From Comamonadaceae bacterium (GTDB taxonomy: Bacteria > Pseudomonadota > Gammaproteobacteria > Burkholderiales > Burkholderiaceae_C): a stretch of 64,000 nucleotides of DNA. Position 1 is the first letter of the stretch. Each line of letters opens with the position of its first letter. The DNA lies in NCBI GenBank assembly GCA_947478725.1, contig CANJWZ010000003.1:1-64000 (forward strand), written 5' to 3'. Under the pieces are notes generated by a model, which was not told the DNA's origin, did no database searches, and worked only from the letters and a program-made list of their open reading frames with translations. A program made the translations under genes and the position numbers. This document shows, piece by piece, positions 46,039-56,994 of this stretch.

Positions 46039-47061
46039 ATGCATATCGTGATCACCGGCGGCGCCGGATTTCTGGGCGCCCGTCTGGCCCGCACTTTACT
46101 GGCTGGCCATCAGCTGTCTCTGGCGGGTGCCGCACCAGAGGTCATTCAAAGCATCACGCTGGTGGATCGAATTGCCCCGCCAGCAGACCTGGCGGCAGAC
46201 AAGCGCATCCAGCCCCTGCTGGGAGATCTCAACCAGCTCCTGGAACCCGCCACCGCTGCAAGTCAGCCGATCTGGACACAAGCGGCGGTGATTTTTCATC
46301 TGGCCGCAGCCGTCAGTGGTGAGTGCGAAGCGGACCTTGACCTTGGCCTGCGCAGCAATGTGGATGCCACACGCGCTTTGTTGCAAGCCTGCCGGATGGC
46401 CGCGACCCGGCCTACCGTGGTGTTCGCCAGCTCACTCGCGGTGTTCGGCAATTCAGCAGCGCAGCCGCTGCCATCCGTCATTGACGACCGCACCCTGCCC
46501 ACGCCGCAAAACAGCTACGGCATTCAAAAATTCATTGGCGAGCAACTGGTGGCTGACTACGGCCGCAAGGGTTTTATCCGTGCCCGAAATGTACGGCTCA
46601 TGACCGTCAGCGTGCGGCCCGGTAAGCCCAATGGGGCGGCGTCCAGTTTCTTGAGCGGCATGATCCGTGAACCGTTGGCCGGCTTGCGGGCAGCTTGCCC
46701 GGTTTCCCCAGACACGGCAGTCGCATTGGCCTCACCAGCCCGCACCATTGAAGGCCTGATTTGTGCAGTCCAGGCCAGTGACGAGGCATGGGGTGCACGA
46801 ACCGCCATCAACCTGCCAGCCCTGACCACCACCGTAGGCGCCATGGCAAAGGCACTTGAAAAACTGGGTGGCAAAGCCGCTGCTGATTTGATCGACTGGA
46901 CGCCGGATCCAGTGATTGCCAATATTGTGACCAACTGGCCGTCAGTCATCGATGCAGCCAGAGCCAGAGGGCTGGGACTGCTGCCCGACCCGGATTTCGA
47001 CAGCATTGTGGCCGACTACGTACGAGAAAACCCGCGGCTCCAAGCTACTGGGCTGGCGTAA
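46039..47061 (+). CDS. denD: NAD-dependent epimerase/dehydratase, D-erythronate dehydrogenase-like
   Basis: A 340-residue extended SDR with ITGGAGFLGARLA at the N-terminus and the catalytic YGIQKFIGE. It matches the DenD group, which oxidises D-erythronate at C2. It lies 33 bases after ETF-QO and 56 bases before a TRAP transporter, and TRAP transporters often carry such sugar acids. The GAGGG ribosome site is 7 bases upstream. The gene symbol rests on similarity to DenD and is not proven. Confidence 0.7.
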   Translation: MHIVITGGAGFLGARLARTLLAGHQLSLAGAAPEVIQSITLVDRIAPPADLAADKRIQPLLGDLNQLLEPATAASQPIWTQAAVIFHLAAAVSGECEADLDLGLRSNVDATRALLQACRMAATRPTVVFASSLAVFGNSAAQPLPSVIDDRTLPTPQNSYGIQKFIGEQLVADYGRKGFIRARNVRLMTVSVRPGKPNGAASSFLSGMIREPLAGLRAACPVSPDTAVALASPARTIEGLICAVQASDEAWGARTAINLPALTTTVGAMAKALEKLGGKAAADLIDWTPDPVIANIVTNWPSVIDAARARGLGLLPDPDFDSIVADYVRENPRLQATGLA

Positions 47062-47117
47062 TAATCACCTGTTGAATTGATGACCGCACCTGACCCTCAC
47101 CACCATCGGAGACTCAC

Positions 47118-48089
47118 ATGAAATTTTCAAAACTACTGATCAGCCTGAGCATGGCTCTGGGCTTTGTTGCAGCTGCAAGCGCACAAACCACGATGCGCAT
47201 CAGTATTTCAGTCGCACAAAATTCCCACCAAGGCATCGCTATTGACACGTTTGCCAAAGAAGTCGAAAAACGCACGGCCGGACGTTACAAAGTCCAGACT
47301 TTCTACAGCGGCGCACTCGGCGGTGAGCGCGAATCAATTGAAGCCGTGCAGTTGGGAACGCAGGAACTGGCGTTCTCGTCAACGGGTCCTGTTCCCAACT
47401 TCGTGCCTGAGACCAAAATTCTGGATGTACCGTTTTTGTTCCGTGACAAGGCCCACGCACGTGCCGTACTTGACGGCCCGATTGGCCAGGAGATGCTTAA
47501 AAAGTTTGACGCCAAGGGCTTCAAGGCATTGGCCTGGGGCGAGAACGGCGTGCGTCACATGACCAACAGCAAGCGTGACGTGAAAGCCCCTGAGGATTTG
47601 AAGGGCTTGAAAATGCGCACCATGGAAAACCCGGTGCACATTGCAGCCTACAAAGGCCTCGGCATTGTGACCACGCCCATGGCTTTTCCAGAAGTGTTCA
47701 CCGCCTTGCAACAGGGCACAGTTGACGGCCAAGAAAACCCGCTGTCCGTCATCATGGCTGCAAAGTTCGACCAGGTCCAAAAACACCTGTCTTTGACGGG
47801 TCACGTTTATTCGCCAGCCATCTTTGTCATGAACAAGGCAGCATTTGACAAAATGTCGGCCGCTGACAAGCAAGCTTTTGTGGATGCCGCGAAGGAAGGT
47901 GTCAAACTTAATCGCGCGCGGGTCGATACAGACGACGCGACAGGGGTGACCGAGTTGCGCGCCAAGGGCATGACAGTGACAGAAAACGTTGACAAGGCAA
48001 AGTTTGTTGCCACCTTGGCACCTGTGAATGCGGAATTTGAAAAGCAGTTCGGCAAAGCAAATTTGGACGCGATCCGGGCTGTCAAATAA
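47118..48089 (+). CDS. TRAP transporter substrate-binding protein (DctP family)
   Basis: A 323-residue periplasmic protein with a signal peptide ending AAASAQ and the DctP features AGRYKVQTFYSGALGGER and KGLKMRTMENPVHIAAYKGL (Arg for carboxylate binding). It delivers a carboxylate, possibly D-erythronate or a similar sugar acid, to the membrane subunits encoded downstream. Confidence 0.92.
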   Translation: MKFSKLLISLSMALGFVAAASAQTTMRISISVAQNSHQGIAIDTFAKEVEKRTAGRYKVQTFYSGALGGERESIEAVQLGTQELAFSSTGPVPNFVPETKILDVPFLFRDKAHARAVLDGPIGQEMLKKFDAKGFKALAWGENGVRHMTNSKRDVKAPEDLKGLKMRTMENPVHIAAYKGLGIVTTPMAFPEVFTALQQGTVDGQENPLSVIMAAKFDQVQKHLSLTGHVYSPAIFVMNKAAFDKMSAADKQAFVDAAKEGVKLNRARVDTDDATGVTELRAKGMTVTENVDKAKFVATLAPVNAEFEKQFGKANLDAIRAVK

Positions 48090-48131
48090 CCGGTTCCTGA
48101 AAATGCATTAAATGCTACGCTTTTAGTAGCT

Positions 48132-48168
48132 GCCCGCACCCGTATTTATTGGGTTCGCGGGCTTTTTT
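48132..48168 (+). terminator. Intra-operon hairpin after dctP
   Basis: GCCCGC ... GCGGGC with a long stem interrupted by TATTTAT, followed by TTTTTT. It has the form of a rho-independent terminator and lies between dctP and dctQ. A partial terminator here would give more binding protein than membrane subunits. A short AGTAGC motif just before it resembles the local short repeats. Confidence 0.65.
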
Positions 48169-48189
48169 AATCCTAAAAAGATAACTTCA

Positions 48190-48684
48190 ATGAAGCAGAT
48201 ATTTCTTGGTCTTGAACACCGAACCACGCAGTTTTCCATGGGGGTCGCCTGCCTCATGCTGGTCATCGCGTCCTGTCTGGGCATGTTCCAGATCATCACC
48301 CGCTTCGTGCTTGAACAGCCCGCCGAATGGAGCGAAATTTTGATCCGCTTGAGTCTGATCTGGATGGTGTTCATGGGCATACCAATGGCTTTCAGGCAAG
48401 GTGCCATGGTCAGCGTCGATGTGCTCTACCGCTGGAGTTCACCTCGGATCAAGCGTGTTCTGGATGCTGTTGTTTGCCTGGCTGCGCTGGCGTTGATCAG
48501 TGTGATCATTTGGTGGGGCTGGGACTACTCGCTGCGCGGCAGAGTGCAGTCGATGGCGGGGTTGGAGTCGCTGTCGATGTTTTGGGGCTATGTGGCCATG
48601 CCGGTTGGGGCCATGTTCAGCGTGCTGGGGATTGTGGCTAACTTTTTAGACCCACAACGCAATGAATTGGAGACCGCGCAATGA
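48190..48684 (+). CDS. TRAP transporter small permease (DctQ family)
   Basis: A 164-residue membrane protein with four predicted hydrophobic helices. The GEWSEILIRLSLIWMVFMG-type segment (here AEWSEILIRLSLIWMVFMGI) is typical of DctQ. It joins DctM in the inner membrane. Its stop overlaps the dctM start by 4 bases. Confidence 0.9.
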   Translation: MKQIFLGLEHRTTQFSMGVACLMLVIASCLGMFQIITRFVLEQPAEWSEILIRLSLIWMVFMGIPMAFRQGAMVSVDVLYRWSSPRIKRVLDAVVCLAALALISVIIWWGWDYSLRGRVQSMAGLESLSMFWGYVAMPVGAMFSVLGIVANFLDPQRNELETAQ

Positions 48685-49958
48685 GCATCGTCATGATCTG
48701 CACCATGGTGCTGTGTTTTGCGCTGACGGTTTCAGTGGCTGTTTCCATCGGTCTGGCATCCATTCTTGGCATTCAGGCCAGCAACGCCAACATGCTGATT
48801 TCCGTCAAGGAAATGTTTTCTTCGATCAATAAATTTCCACTGGCAGCCATTCCGTTTTTTATTCTGGCCGGTAACCTGATGGAAACCGGCGGTATCTCGC
48901 GCCGCCTGGTGGAGTTTGCCAAATCCATTGTTGGCGGGGTGCAAGGCGGCTTGCCCATGACCTGCGTGCTGACCTGCATGATTTTTGCCGCGGTGTCGGG
49001 CTCATCGGTCGCCACCACATTTGCCATCGGTGCGATTTTGATACCAGCGCTGATCAAGCACCACTACCCGGTGGGTTACGCCGCCGCCTTGCAAGCCACC
49101 AGTGCCGAACTGGGGGTGATCATTCCGCCTTCCATTCCGATGATTTTGTACGGCGTGAGCGCCGAGGTGTCGATTGGCGAGCTGTTCATTGCCGGCTTTG
49201 GCCCAGGCTTGTTCATTGGCTTGGCGCTGATGCTTTTCGTTCATCTTTATTGCCGCTGGAAGGGCTGGGGCAAGCACGATGGTGACGGGCGACTGCCGTT
49301 TGGCAAAGCCACCTGGCAGGCCGCCTGGGCATTGTTGATGCCTGTGATTATTCTGGGCGGCATTTATGGCGGCATTTTCACGCCAACAGAGGCATCAGCC
49401 GTCGCCGTTTTTTACGCGCTGGTGGTGGGCATGGTCATTTACCGTGAGATCAAGATCTCGGACCTCATGGTTATTTTGCGCAAGTCGGTGCTGTCCAGCG
49501 CCGTGATCATGTTCATCATTGCCAACGCGGGTTTGTTTGCGTTTTTGATTACCCGTGCCGGCGTGCCCGATGCGATCGGCCGCTACCTGGAGGCGGTGCT
49601 CCAGTCGCCTGCCCTCTTTTTGTTGGGCGTGAATGCGGCGCTGTTTGTGATTGGCATGTTCATTGAAACCAGCGCCGCCATCATTGTGCTGGCGCCTATT
49701 CTTGCGCCTGTTGCCGTTCACTTTGGTATTGACCCGGTGCATTTTGGCTTGGTCATGGTGGTCAATCTGGCGCTTGGCATGATCACCCCGCCGTTTGGCG
49801 TGAACCTATTCGCCGCATGCACGGTGGCGAAAATCTCACTCGACAAAATTATTGTCTATCTCGTCCCGTTTGTTCTGGTGATATTGGCCTGCCTGATGGT
49901 GGTCACTTATGTGCCGCAACTCTCGCTGTTTTTGCGTGATCTTGTTTATGCAAAGTAG
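48681..49958 (+). CDS. TRAP transporter large permease (DctM family)
   Basis: A 425-residue protein with about 12 hydrophobic helices. IPFFILAGNLMETGGISRRL and SAELGVIIPPSIPMILYG are the sodium- and substrate-site segments of DctM. It drives uptake by a sodium gradient. Together with the two preceding genes it makes a complete TRAP transporter, which with the DenD-like gene forms a sugar-acid uptake set. Confidence 0.93.
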   Translation: MSIVMICTMVLCFALTVSVAVSIGLASILGIQASNANMLISVKEMFSSINKFPLAAIPFFILAGNLMETGGISRRLVEFAKSIVGGVQGGLPMTCVLTCMIFAAVSGSSVATTFAIGAILIPALIKHHYPVGYAAALQATSAELGVIIPPSIPMILYGVSAEVSIGELFIAGFGPGLFIGLALMLFVHLYCRWKGWGKHDGDGRLPFGKATWQAAWALLMPVIILGGIYGGIFTPTEASAVAVFYALVVGMVIYREIKISDLMVILRKSVLSSAVIMFIIANAGLFAFLITRAGVPDAIGRYLEAVLQSPALFLLGVNAALFVIGMFIETSAAIIVLAPILAPVAVHFGIDPVHFGLVMVVNLALGMITPPFGVNLFAACTVAKISLDKIIVYLVPFVLVILACLMVVTYVPQLSLFLRDLVYAK

Positions 49959-49984
49959 CTGGAAACAGGCTTGAGTTAAACTGA

Positions 49985-50215
49985 AACCGTCAGGAGAGAG
50001 TTCGCCAAGTAGCACCTATTTGAGCGAACCGCCGAAGGCGCAAGTGCTTCCCCAATGGTGCATTGAACGCTCAGGCAAAAGGACTGGCAACCGTATCAGG
50101 CGCACCGCGTTGGATACGTTCCCTACTGGAGAGAGATCACGCAAGTGGTCCACCGAAGGAGCAAGCCCGCATCGCCGGGTGAATCTCTCAGGTACCCGGG
50201 ACAGCAGGGGCAGCC
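49985..50215 (+). promoter_or_regulatory. Tandem glycine riboswitch
   Basis: Two aptamers in series before gcvT. The first (about 49991-50085) has GGAGAGAG, GCCGAAGGCGCAAG and CTCAGGCAAAAGGAC; the second (about 50125-50212) has TGGAGAGAG, CACCGAAGGAGCAAG and TCTCAGGTACCCGGGACAG. These are the conserved stems of the gcvT class. A 40-base linker joins them. The riboswitch turns on glycine cleavage when glycine is high. No gene is present in this ~300-base gap. Confidence 0.95.
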
Positions 50216-50258
50216 CGTGATTTAAAACCACGGAACCTATTTGCCCCTGGAGAATTGC

Positions 50259-51389
50259 TTGTCCCCGTCCAAAGATACGCTTTTTAAAACCCCGCTGCAC
50301 GAGCTGCATGCAGAGCTTGGCGCGCGTATGGTGCCTTTTGCTGGCTACAGCATGCCCGTGCAATACCCCGCGGGTCTGATGGCTGAGCACCTGCACACGC
50401 GCGCTGCCGCCGGGCTTTTTGATGTGTCACATATGGGCCAGTTGCGCCTTGAAGGACCCGGTGCAGCGGCCGCTTTTGAAAGCCTGATGCCGGTCGATGT
50501 GATCGACCTGCCAGCAGGCAAGCAGCGCTACGGCTTGCTGCTCAATGACGCGGGCGGCATCATGGACGACCTGATGTTTTTCAATACGGGTGATGCTCTT
50601 TTCGTCATTGTCAACGGCGCATGCAAAGCGCAAGACATCGCCCACATCCAGCAAAAAATTGGCGACCGCTGCAAAGTCATACCGATGCCAGACTATGCTT
50701 TGCTCGCTTTGCAAGGCCCGCAAGCGGTCAGCGCGCTAAGCCGCCTGTCGCCTGGTGTTGAAACGCTGGTGTTCATGACTGGCGGGCGCTTTGATGTGGC
50801 GGGTTGCGACTGCTTTTTAACCCGCAGCGGCTATACGGGTGAGGATGGTTTTGAGATTTCCGTCCATGCTGACCAGGCTGACAAACTCGCTCGCGCCCTG
50901 CTCGCGCTGCCCGAGGTCAAACCTGTGGGCTTGGGCGCTCGCAACTCCCTGCGACTTGAAGCTGGCCTGTGCCTGTACGGCAACGACATCGACACCACCA
51001 CCACACCGATTGAAGCCAGCCTGAGCTGGGCGATTCAAAAAGTACGGCGCGCAGGTGGCGCGCGCGCGGGCGGATTTCCGGGTTCTGAAAAAATACTGGC
51101 GCAACTGTCTGACCCAGGCACCTTGAGCCGTAAACGCGTGGGTCTGATGGCGCTGGAGCGCGTGCCCGTACGCGACCACACGACCCTGCACGCCCTGACA
51201 GGCCAAGCCATTGGCGAAGTCAGCAGTGGCCTGCTGGGCCCCAGCATCAACCAGCCGGTTGCGATGGGCTATGTTGGCCCTGAGTTTGCAGCCATCGGCA
51301 CACAGCTCCACGCCATGGTGCGTGGCAAGCCGGTGCTGATGCAAGTCACCGCCCTTCCTTTCGTCGCCCATCACTACTTTCGCGGATAA
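50259..51389 (+). CDS. gcvT: Glycine cleavage system T protein (aminomethyltransferase)
   Basis: A 376-residue enzyme that transfers the methylene group from the H-protein to tetrahydrofolate. It reads KTPLHELHAELGARMVPFAG at the N-terminus and RSGYTGEDGFEI later, both typical. The start is a TTG with GGAGA five bases upstream; there is no ATG at the right place, and a TTG six codons earlier lacks a ribosome site. It follows the glycine riboswitch and heads gcvTHP. Confidence 0.93.
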   Translation: MSPSKDTLFKTPLHELHAELGARMVPFAGYSMPVQYPAGLMAEHLHTRAAAGLFDVSHMGQLRLEGPGAAAAFESLMPVDVIDLPAGKQRYGLLLNDAGGIMDDLMFFNTGDALFVIVNGACKAQDIAHIQQKIGDRCKVIPMPDYALLALQGPQAVSALSRLSPGVETLVFMTGGRFDVAGCDCFLTRSGYTGEDGFEISVHADQADKLARALLALPEVKPVGLGARNSLRLEAGLCLYGNDIDTTTTPIEASLSWAIQKVRRAGGARAGGFPGSEKILAQLSDPGTLSRKRVGLMALERVPVRDHTTLHALTGQAIGEVSSGLLGPSINQPVAMGYVGPEFAAIGTQLHAMVRGKPVLMQVTALPFVAHHYFRG

Positions 51390-51416
51390 GCTTTTCTTTT
51401 TTACCTGGAGAACCCC

Positions 51417-51788
51417 ATGACTATCAAATACACCGAAGACCACGAATGGCTGCAGATTGAAGGCGATGTTGCCACCGTCGGCATCACACACCATGCGCAA
51501 GACGCACTGGGCGACGTGGTGTTTGTCGACCTGCCAGGCGTGGGCACCACCCTGGCGCAAAAAGAAACCGCTGGTGTGGTCGAGTCGGTCAAGGCTGCGG
51601 CCGACGTGTACATGCCTGTCAGCGGCGAAATTCTAGAAGTCAACGAAGCCCTGCGCGATGACCCATCTCTGGCCAATACCGACCCGCTGGGCGCAGGCTG
51701 GTTCTTCAAGGTCAGGCTGTCGGACGCATCGCAACTGGCCGCGCTGATGGATGAAACCCGTTACAGCGCCTTTTCAGCCAACGCTTAA
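51417..51788 (+). CDS. gcvH: Glycine cleavage system H protein
   Basis: A 123-residue lipoyl carrier. The lipoylated Lys is in [12 protein letters not shown] near residue 61. The YTEDHEWLQ start is typical, and the C-terminus ends [12 protein letters not shown]. The ATG has TGGAG eight bases upstream. It shuttles the aminomethyl group between P, T and L proteins; gcvL (lpd) is not in this window. Confidence 0.96.
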   Translation: MTIKYTEDHEWLQIEGDVATVGITHHAQDALGDVVFVDLPGVGTTLAQKETAGVVESVKAAADVYMPVSGEILEVNEALRDDPSLANTDPLGAGWFFKVRLSDASQLAALMDETRYSAFSANA

Positions 51789-51807
51789 ATTCATTGAAGG
51801 TACGCCC

Positions 51808-54792
51808 ATGTTGATGCAATCCGCCAAGCCTCTGGCAGAGCTTGAAAATACGTCCGAGTTCATCGCCCGCCACATCGGCATTGATGATGCCGCTGAGGCG
51901 CACATGCTCAGCGTGCTGGGTGCCGCGTCGCGCCGCGCGTTGATGGAGGCCATCATTCCGCGATCGATTGCGCGCGTGAGCGCGATGGCGATTCCTGCGC
52001 CCGTCACTGAGGCAGAGGCGCTCAAGCAACTCAAAGCGATGGCATCAAAAAACAAGGTCCTCAAAAGCTTTATCGGCCAAGGCTACTACGGCACCCACAC
52101 GCCCGGCGTGATCTTGCGCAACATCCTGGAAAACCCGGCCTGGTACACCGCCTACACCCCCTATCAGGCCGAGATATCGCAGGGCCGGATGGAGGCCCTG
52201 ATCAACTTTCAAACCATGATTTGTGACCTGACGGGCATGCCGATTGCCAATGCGTCCATGCTGGACGAAGCCACTGCTGCCGCTGAAGCCATGACGCTGG
52301 CCAAGCGCAGCGTTAAAAGTAAGTCCAATACCTTCGTGGTGGCGGGCGACTGCCATCCACAAACGATTGAAGTGATTCAGACCCGCGCCAAACCGCTGGG
52401 CATCACCGTGCTGCTGGCCAACTCTGCGCCCGAATGGCACGCCGCGATCAACAACGTCAAGGGCGACTACTTCGCCGTGCTGGCGCAATACCCGGCCACC
52501 AGTGGCGGTATTTCCGACTTGCGTGCCGATGTGGCGGTGGTGCACGCCAAACAAGCCGCTTTCATCGCAGCCGCTGACCCGCTGGCGCTGACGCTGTTGG
52601 CACCCCCCGGCGAATGGGGCGCCGACATTGTGATCGGCACCACCCAGCGCTTTGGCATGCCGATGGGTGCCGGTGGCCCGCATGCGGCGTATCTGGCGTG
52701 TCGCGATGAATTCAAACGCTCGATGCCGGGCCGCCTGGTGGGCGTGTCGGTGGATGTGCATGGCAACCCGACGTATCGCCTGGCTTTGCAAACCCGAGAG
52801 CAGCACATTCGCCGTGAAAAGGCCACCTCAAATATTTGCACCGCCCAAGTCTTGCCTGCCGTGGTGGCCAGCATGTACGCGGTGTACCACGGTCCCCAGG
52901 GCTTGAAGCGGATGGCGCAGCGCATTGCCAGCTACACCGCCATTTTGGCCCGTGGCCTTGAACAATTGGCTTGCCCGCTTCGTCGTCAGAGTGCGTTTGA
53001 TACCCTGCACTTGAAGACTGACGCCGCTACTGATTCCATAGCTGCTCGCGCAAGCGAAATGGGCCTCAACCTGCGAATTGACGGAAAAGATCATCTGTGT
53101 ATCGCGCTGGACGAGACAACCACCCGTGACGATATCGAGCAGCTCTGGTCCGTCTTCGCCAAGCCTGGCCAAGCCTTGCCCAAAGTCGCTGACTTTGAAA
53201 AAGGCATAGAGCCACTCATCCCCACCGAGCTGCGCCGCACAAGCGAGTTTTTAACCCACCCGGTCTTCAACACCCACCATTCCGAAACAGCCATGCTGCG
53301 CTATATACGCCGCTTGAGCGACAAGGACCTGGCGCTGGACCGCAGCATGATCCCGCTTGGCTCTTGCACCATGAAGCTGAACGCCACCAGCGAGATGATT
53401 CCCATCACCTGGCCGGAGTTTGCCCATATGCACCCATTTGCGCCGGCAGACCAGCAACGCGGCTATGCAGAACTGGACGAGCAACTGCGTGCGTGGCTGT
53501 GCCAGGCCACCGGTTACGCAGGCATCAGCCTGCAGCCCAACGCAGGCTCGCAAGGTGAATACGCGGGCCTGCTGGTCATCAAAGCGTTTCATGAGGCGCA
53601 GGGCCAGGGCCACCGCAACATTTGCCTGATACCTGCATCGGCCCACGGCACCAACCCGGCCAGCGCGCAAATGGCCGGCATGACGGTGGTGGTGACAGCT
53701 TGCGATGCCAAAGGCAATGTTGACATGGGCGACCTCCAAGCCAAATGCGAACAGCACAGCGCCAACCTTGCAGCGGTGATGATCACCTACCCATCCACCC
53801 ACGGCGTGTTTGAAGCCAATGTCAAAGCCTTGTGTGCCCTGGTGCACAGCCACGGCGGGCGTGTGTACGTGGACGGCGCAAACATGAACGCGCTGGTCGG
53901 CACGGCTGCACCGGGCGAGTTTGGCGGCGACGTGAGCCACCTCAATTTGCACAAAACCTTTTGCATTCCTCACGGCGGCGGCGGGCCGGGTGTGGGCCCG
54001 GTGTGCGTGGTGGCTGACCTGGTGCCATATTTGCCGGGGCATGTGGCCGGCGGCTTAGCCGGTGGCGGTGTGGGCATGGCGTCATTTTCCGACGGGCCGC
54101 CCCTAGGAAAATTAGCCCCCTTGGGGGGCAGCGAAGTACACGCAGTGACGAGCGTGGGGGCCATCTCAGCAGCACCATTAGGCAACGCTGCGGTCTTGCC
54201 GATCAGCTGGATGTACTGCCGCATGATGGGCCCCGAAGGCTTGAAGCAGGCGACCGAAATATCGATCTTGTCGGCAAACTACATCAGCGCCCGCCTGAAA
54301 AACCACTTCCCGACGCTGTATGCCAGCGAGGCAGGCTATGTGGCACACGAATGTATTTTGGACTTGCGCCCCCTGAAAGATACCAGCGGCGTGACCGCCG
54401 AAGACGTGGCCAAGCGCCTGATGGACTACGGCTTTCACGCTCCAACGCTGAGCTTTCCCGTCGCGGGCACGCTGATGGTCGAGCCGACCGAGAGCGAAGA
54501 CCTCAAAGAGATCGATCGCTTCATCAACGCCATGATCGCCATCCGCCAAGAGATTGCGCAAGTTGAAGCCGGCGTCTGGCCGCAAGACAACAACCCACTC
54601 AAACACGCACCGCACACGGCAGCAAGCGTCATCGCCGCTGAGTGGAACCACCCGTATTCGCGCGAGGTCGCGGCTTTCCCGGTCGCCGCCCTCAAAACGT
54701 CCAAGTACTGGCCCACCACCGGCCGGGTCGACAACGTCTACGGTGACCGCAACCTGATGTGCAGCTGTGTGCCGGTCAGTGACTATGCGTGA
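51808..54792 (+). CDS. gcvP: Glycine cleavage system P protein (glycine decarboxylase)
   Basis: A 994-residue pyridoxal-phosphate enzyme. The cofactor Lys is in [17 protein letters not shown]. The ATG at 51808 has GAAGG seven bases upstream; a longer frame starts 19 codons earlier inside gcvH. Near residues 759-782 there is an extra stretch between LPGH...VGMA and [13 protein letters not shown] that is absent from other GcvP proteins I know. It is encoded by a GC-rich repeat (54082-54163). The frame is kept, so the protein is probably still made, with an insertion in a loop near the active-site half. Confidence 0.94.
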   Translation: MLMQSAKPLAELENTSEFIARHIGIDDAAEAHMLSVLGAASRRALMEAIIPRSIARVSAMAIPAPVTEAEALKQLKAMASKNKVLKSFIGQGYYGTHTPGVILRNILENPAWYTAYTPYQAEISQGRMEALINFQTMICDLTGMPIANASMLDEATAAAEAMTLAKRSVKSKSNTFVVAGDCHPQTIEVIQTRAKPLGITVLLANSAPEWHAAINNVKGDYFAVLAQYPATSGGISDLRADVAVVHAKQAAFIAAADPLALTLLAPPGEWGADIVIGTTQRFGMPMGAGGPHAAYLACRDEFKRSMPGRLVGVSVDVHGNPTYRLALQTREQHIRREKATSNICTAQVLPAVVASMYAVYHGPQGLKRMAQRIASYTAILARGLEQLACPLRRQSAFDTLHLKTDAATDSIAARASEMGLNLRIDGKDHLCIALDETTTRDDIEQLWSVFAKPGQALPKVADFEKGIEPLIPTELRRTSEFLTHPVFNTHHSETAMLRYIRRLSDKDLALDRSMIPLGSCTMKLNATSEMIPITWPEFAHMHPFAPADQQRGYAELDEQLRAWLCQATGYAGISLQPNAGSQGEYAGLLVIKAFHEAQGQGHRNICLIPASAHGTNPASAQMAGMTVVVTACDAKGNVDMGDLQAKCEQHSANLAAVMITYPSTHGVFEANVKALCALVHSHGGRVYVDGANMNALVGTAAPGEFGGDVSHLNLHKTFCIPHGGGGPGVGPVCVVADLVPYLPGHVAGGLAGGGVGMASFSDGPPLGKLAPLGGSEVHAVTSVGAISAAPLGNAAVLPISWMYCRMMGPEGLKQATEISILSANYISARLKNHFPTLYASEAGYVAHECILDLRPLKDTSGVTAEDVAKRLMDYGFHAPTLSFPVAGTLMVEPTESEDLKEIDRFINAMIAIRQEIAQVEAGVWPQDNNPLKHAPHTAASVIAAEWNHPYSREVAAFPVAALKTSKYWPTTGRVDNVYGDRNLMCSCVPVSDYA
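54082..54163 (-). repeat. GC-rich interspersed element (copy C) inside gcvP
   Basis: Read on the minus strand this gives GGCCCCCACGCTCGTCACTG, CGTGTACTTCGCTGCCCCCC and AAGGGGGCT, which matches the first half of the element at 21846 (GGCCCCCACG, CACTGCGTGT, CTGCCCCCCGAGGGGGCC). It inserts about 24 codons into gcvP without breaking the frame and has no stop in that frame. Confidence 0.8.
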
Positions 54793-54903
54793 TCGGGTGT
54801 TGGAAGCTTATTGAAAGTTGCGCCAGGTGCTGTAACGCACCCCCTTAAGCAGGGCATCCATTGTTTAAGATGAATGCTTACTTTCTTCGCTTCACAACAC
54901 CCA

Positions 54904-56808
<1,905 letters not shown>

Positions 56809-56994
56809 CAAAAACCGACATTGACTCTTGCGCATCAGCAAGATCACGCCACCAACCAGATGCTGCTGGAGCTGGGCGGCAAGCCAACCGCAAAAGTAGA
56901 TCGCCACCTGGCAGTAACGCTTCGTAAAACTGACAACCAGGCCCACCGCTGGGCCGTTAGTCTGGTGCAAACTACGAATGATCAGGAGATTTTG

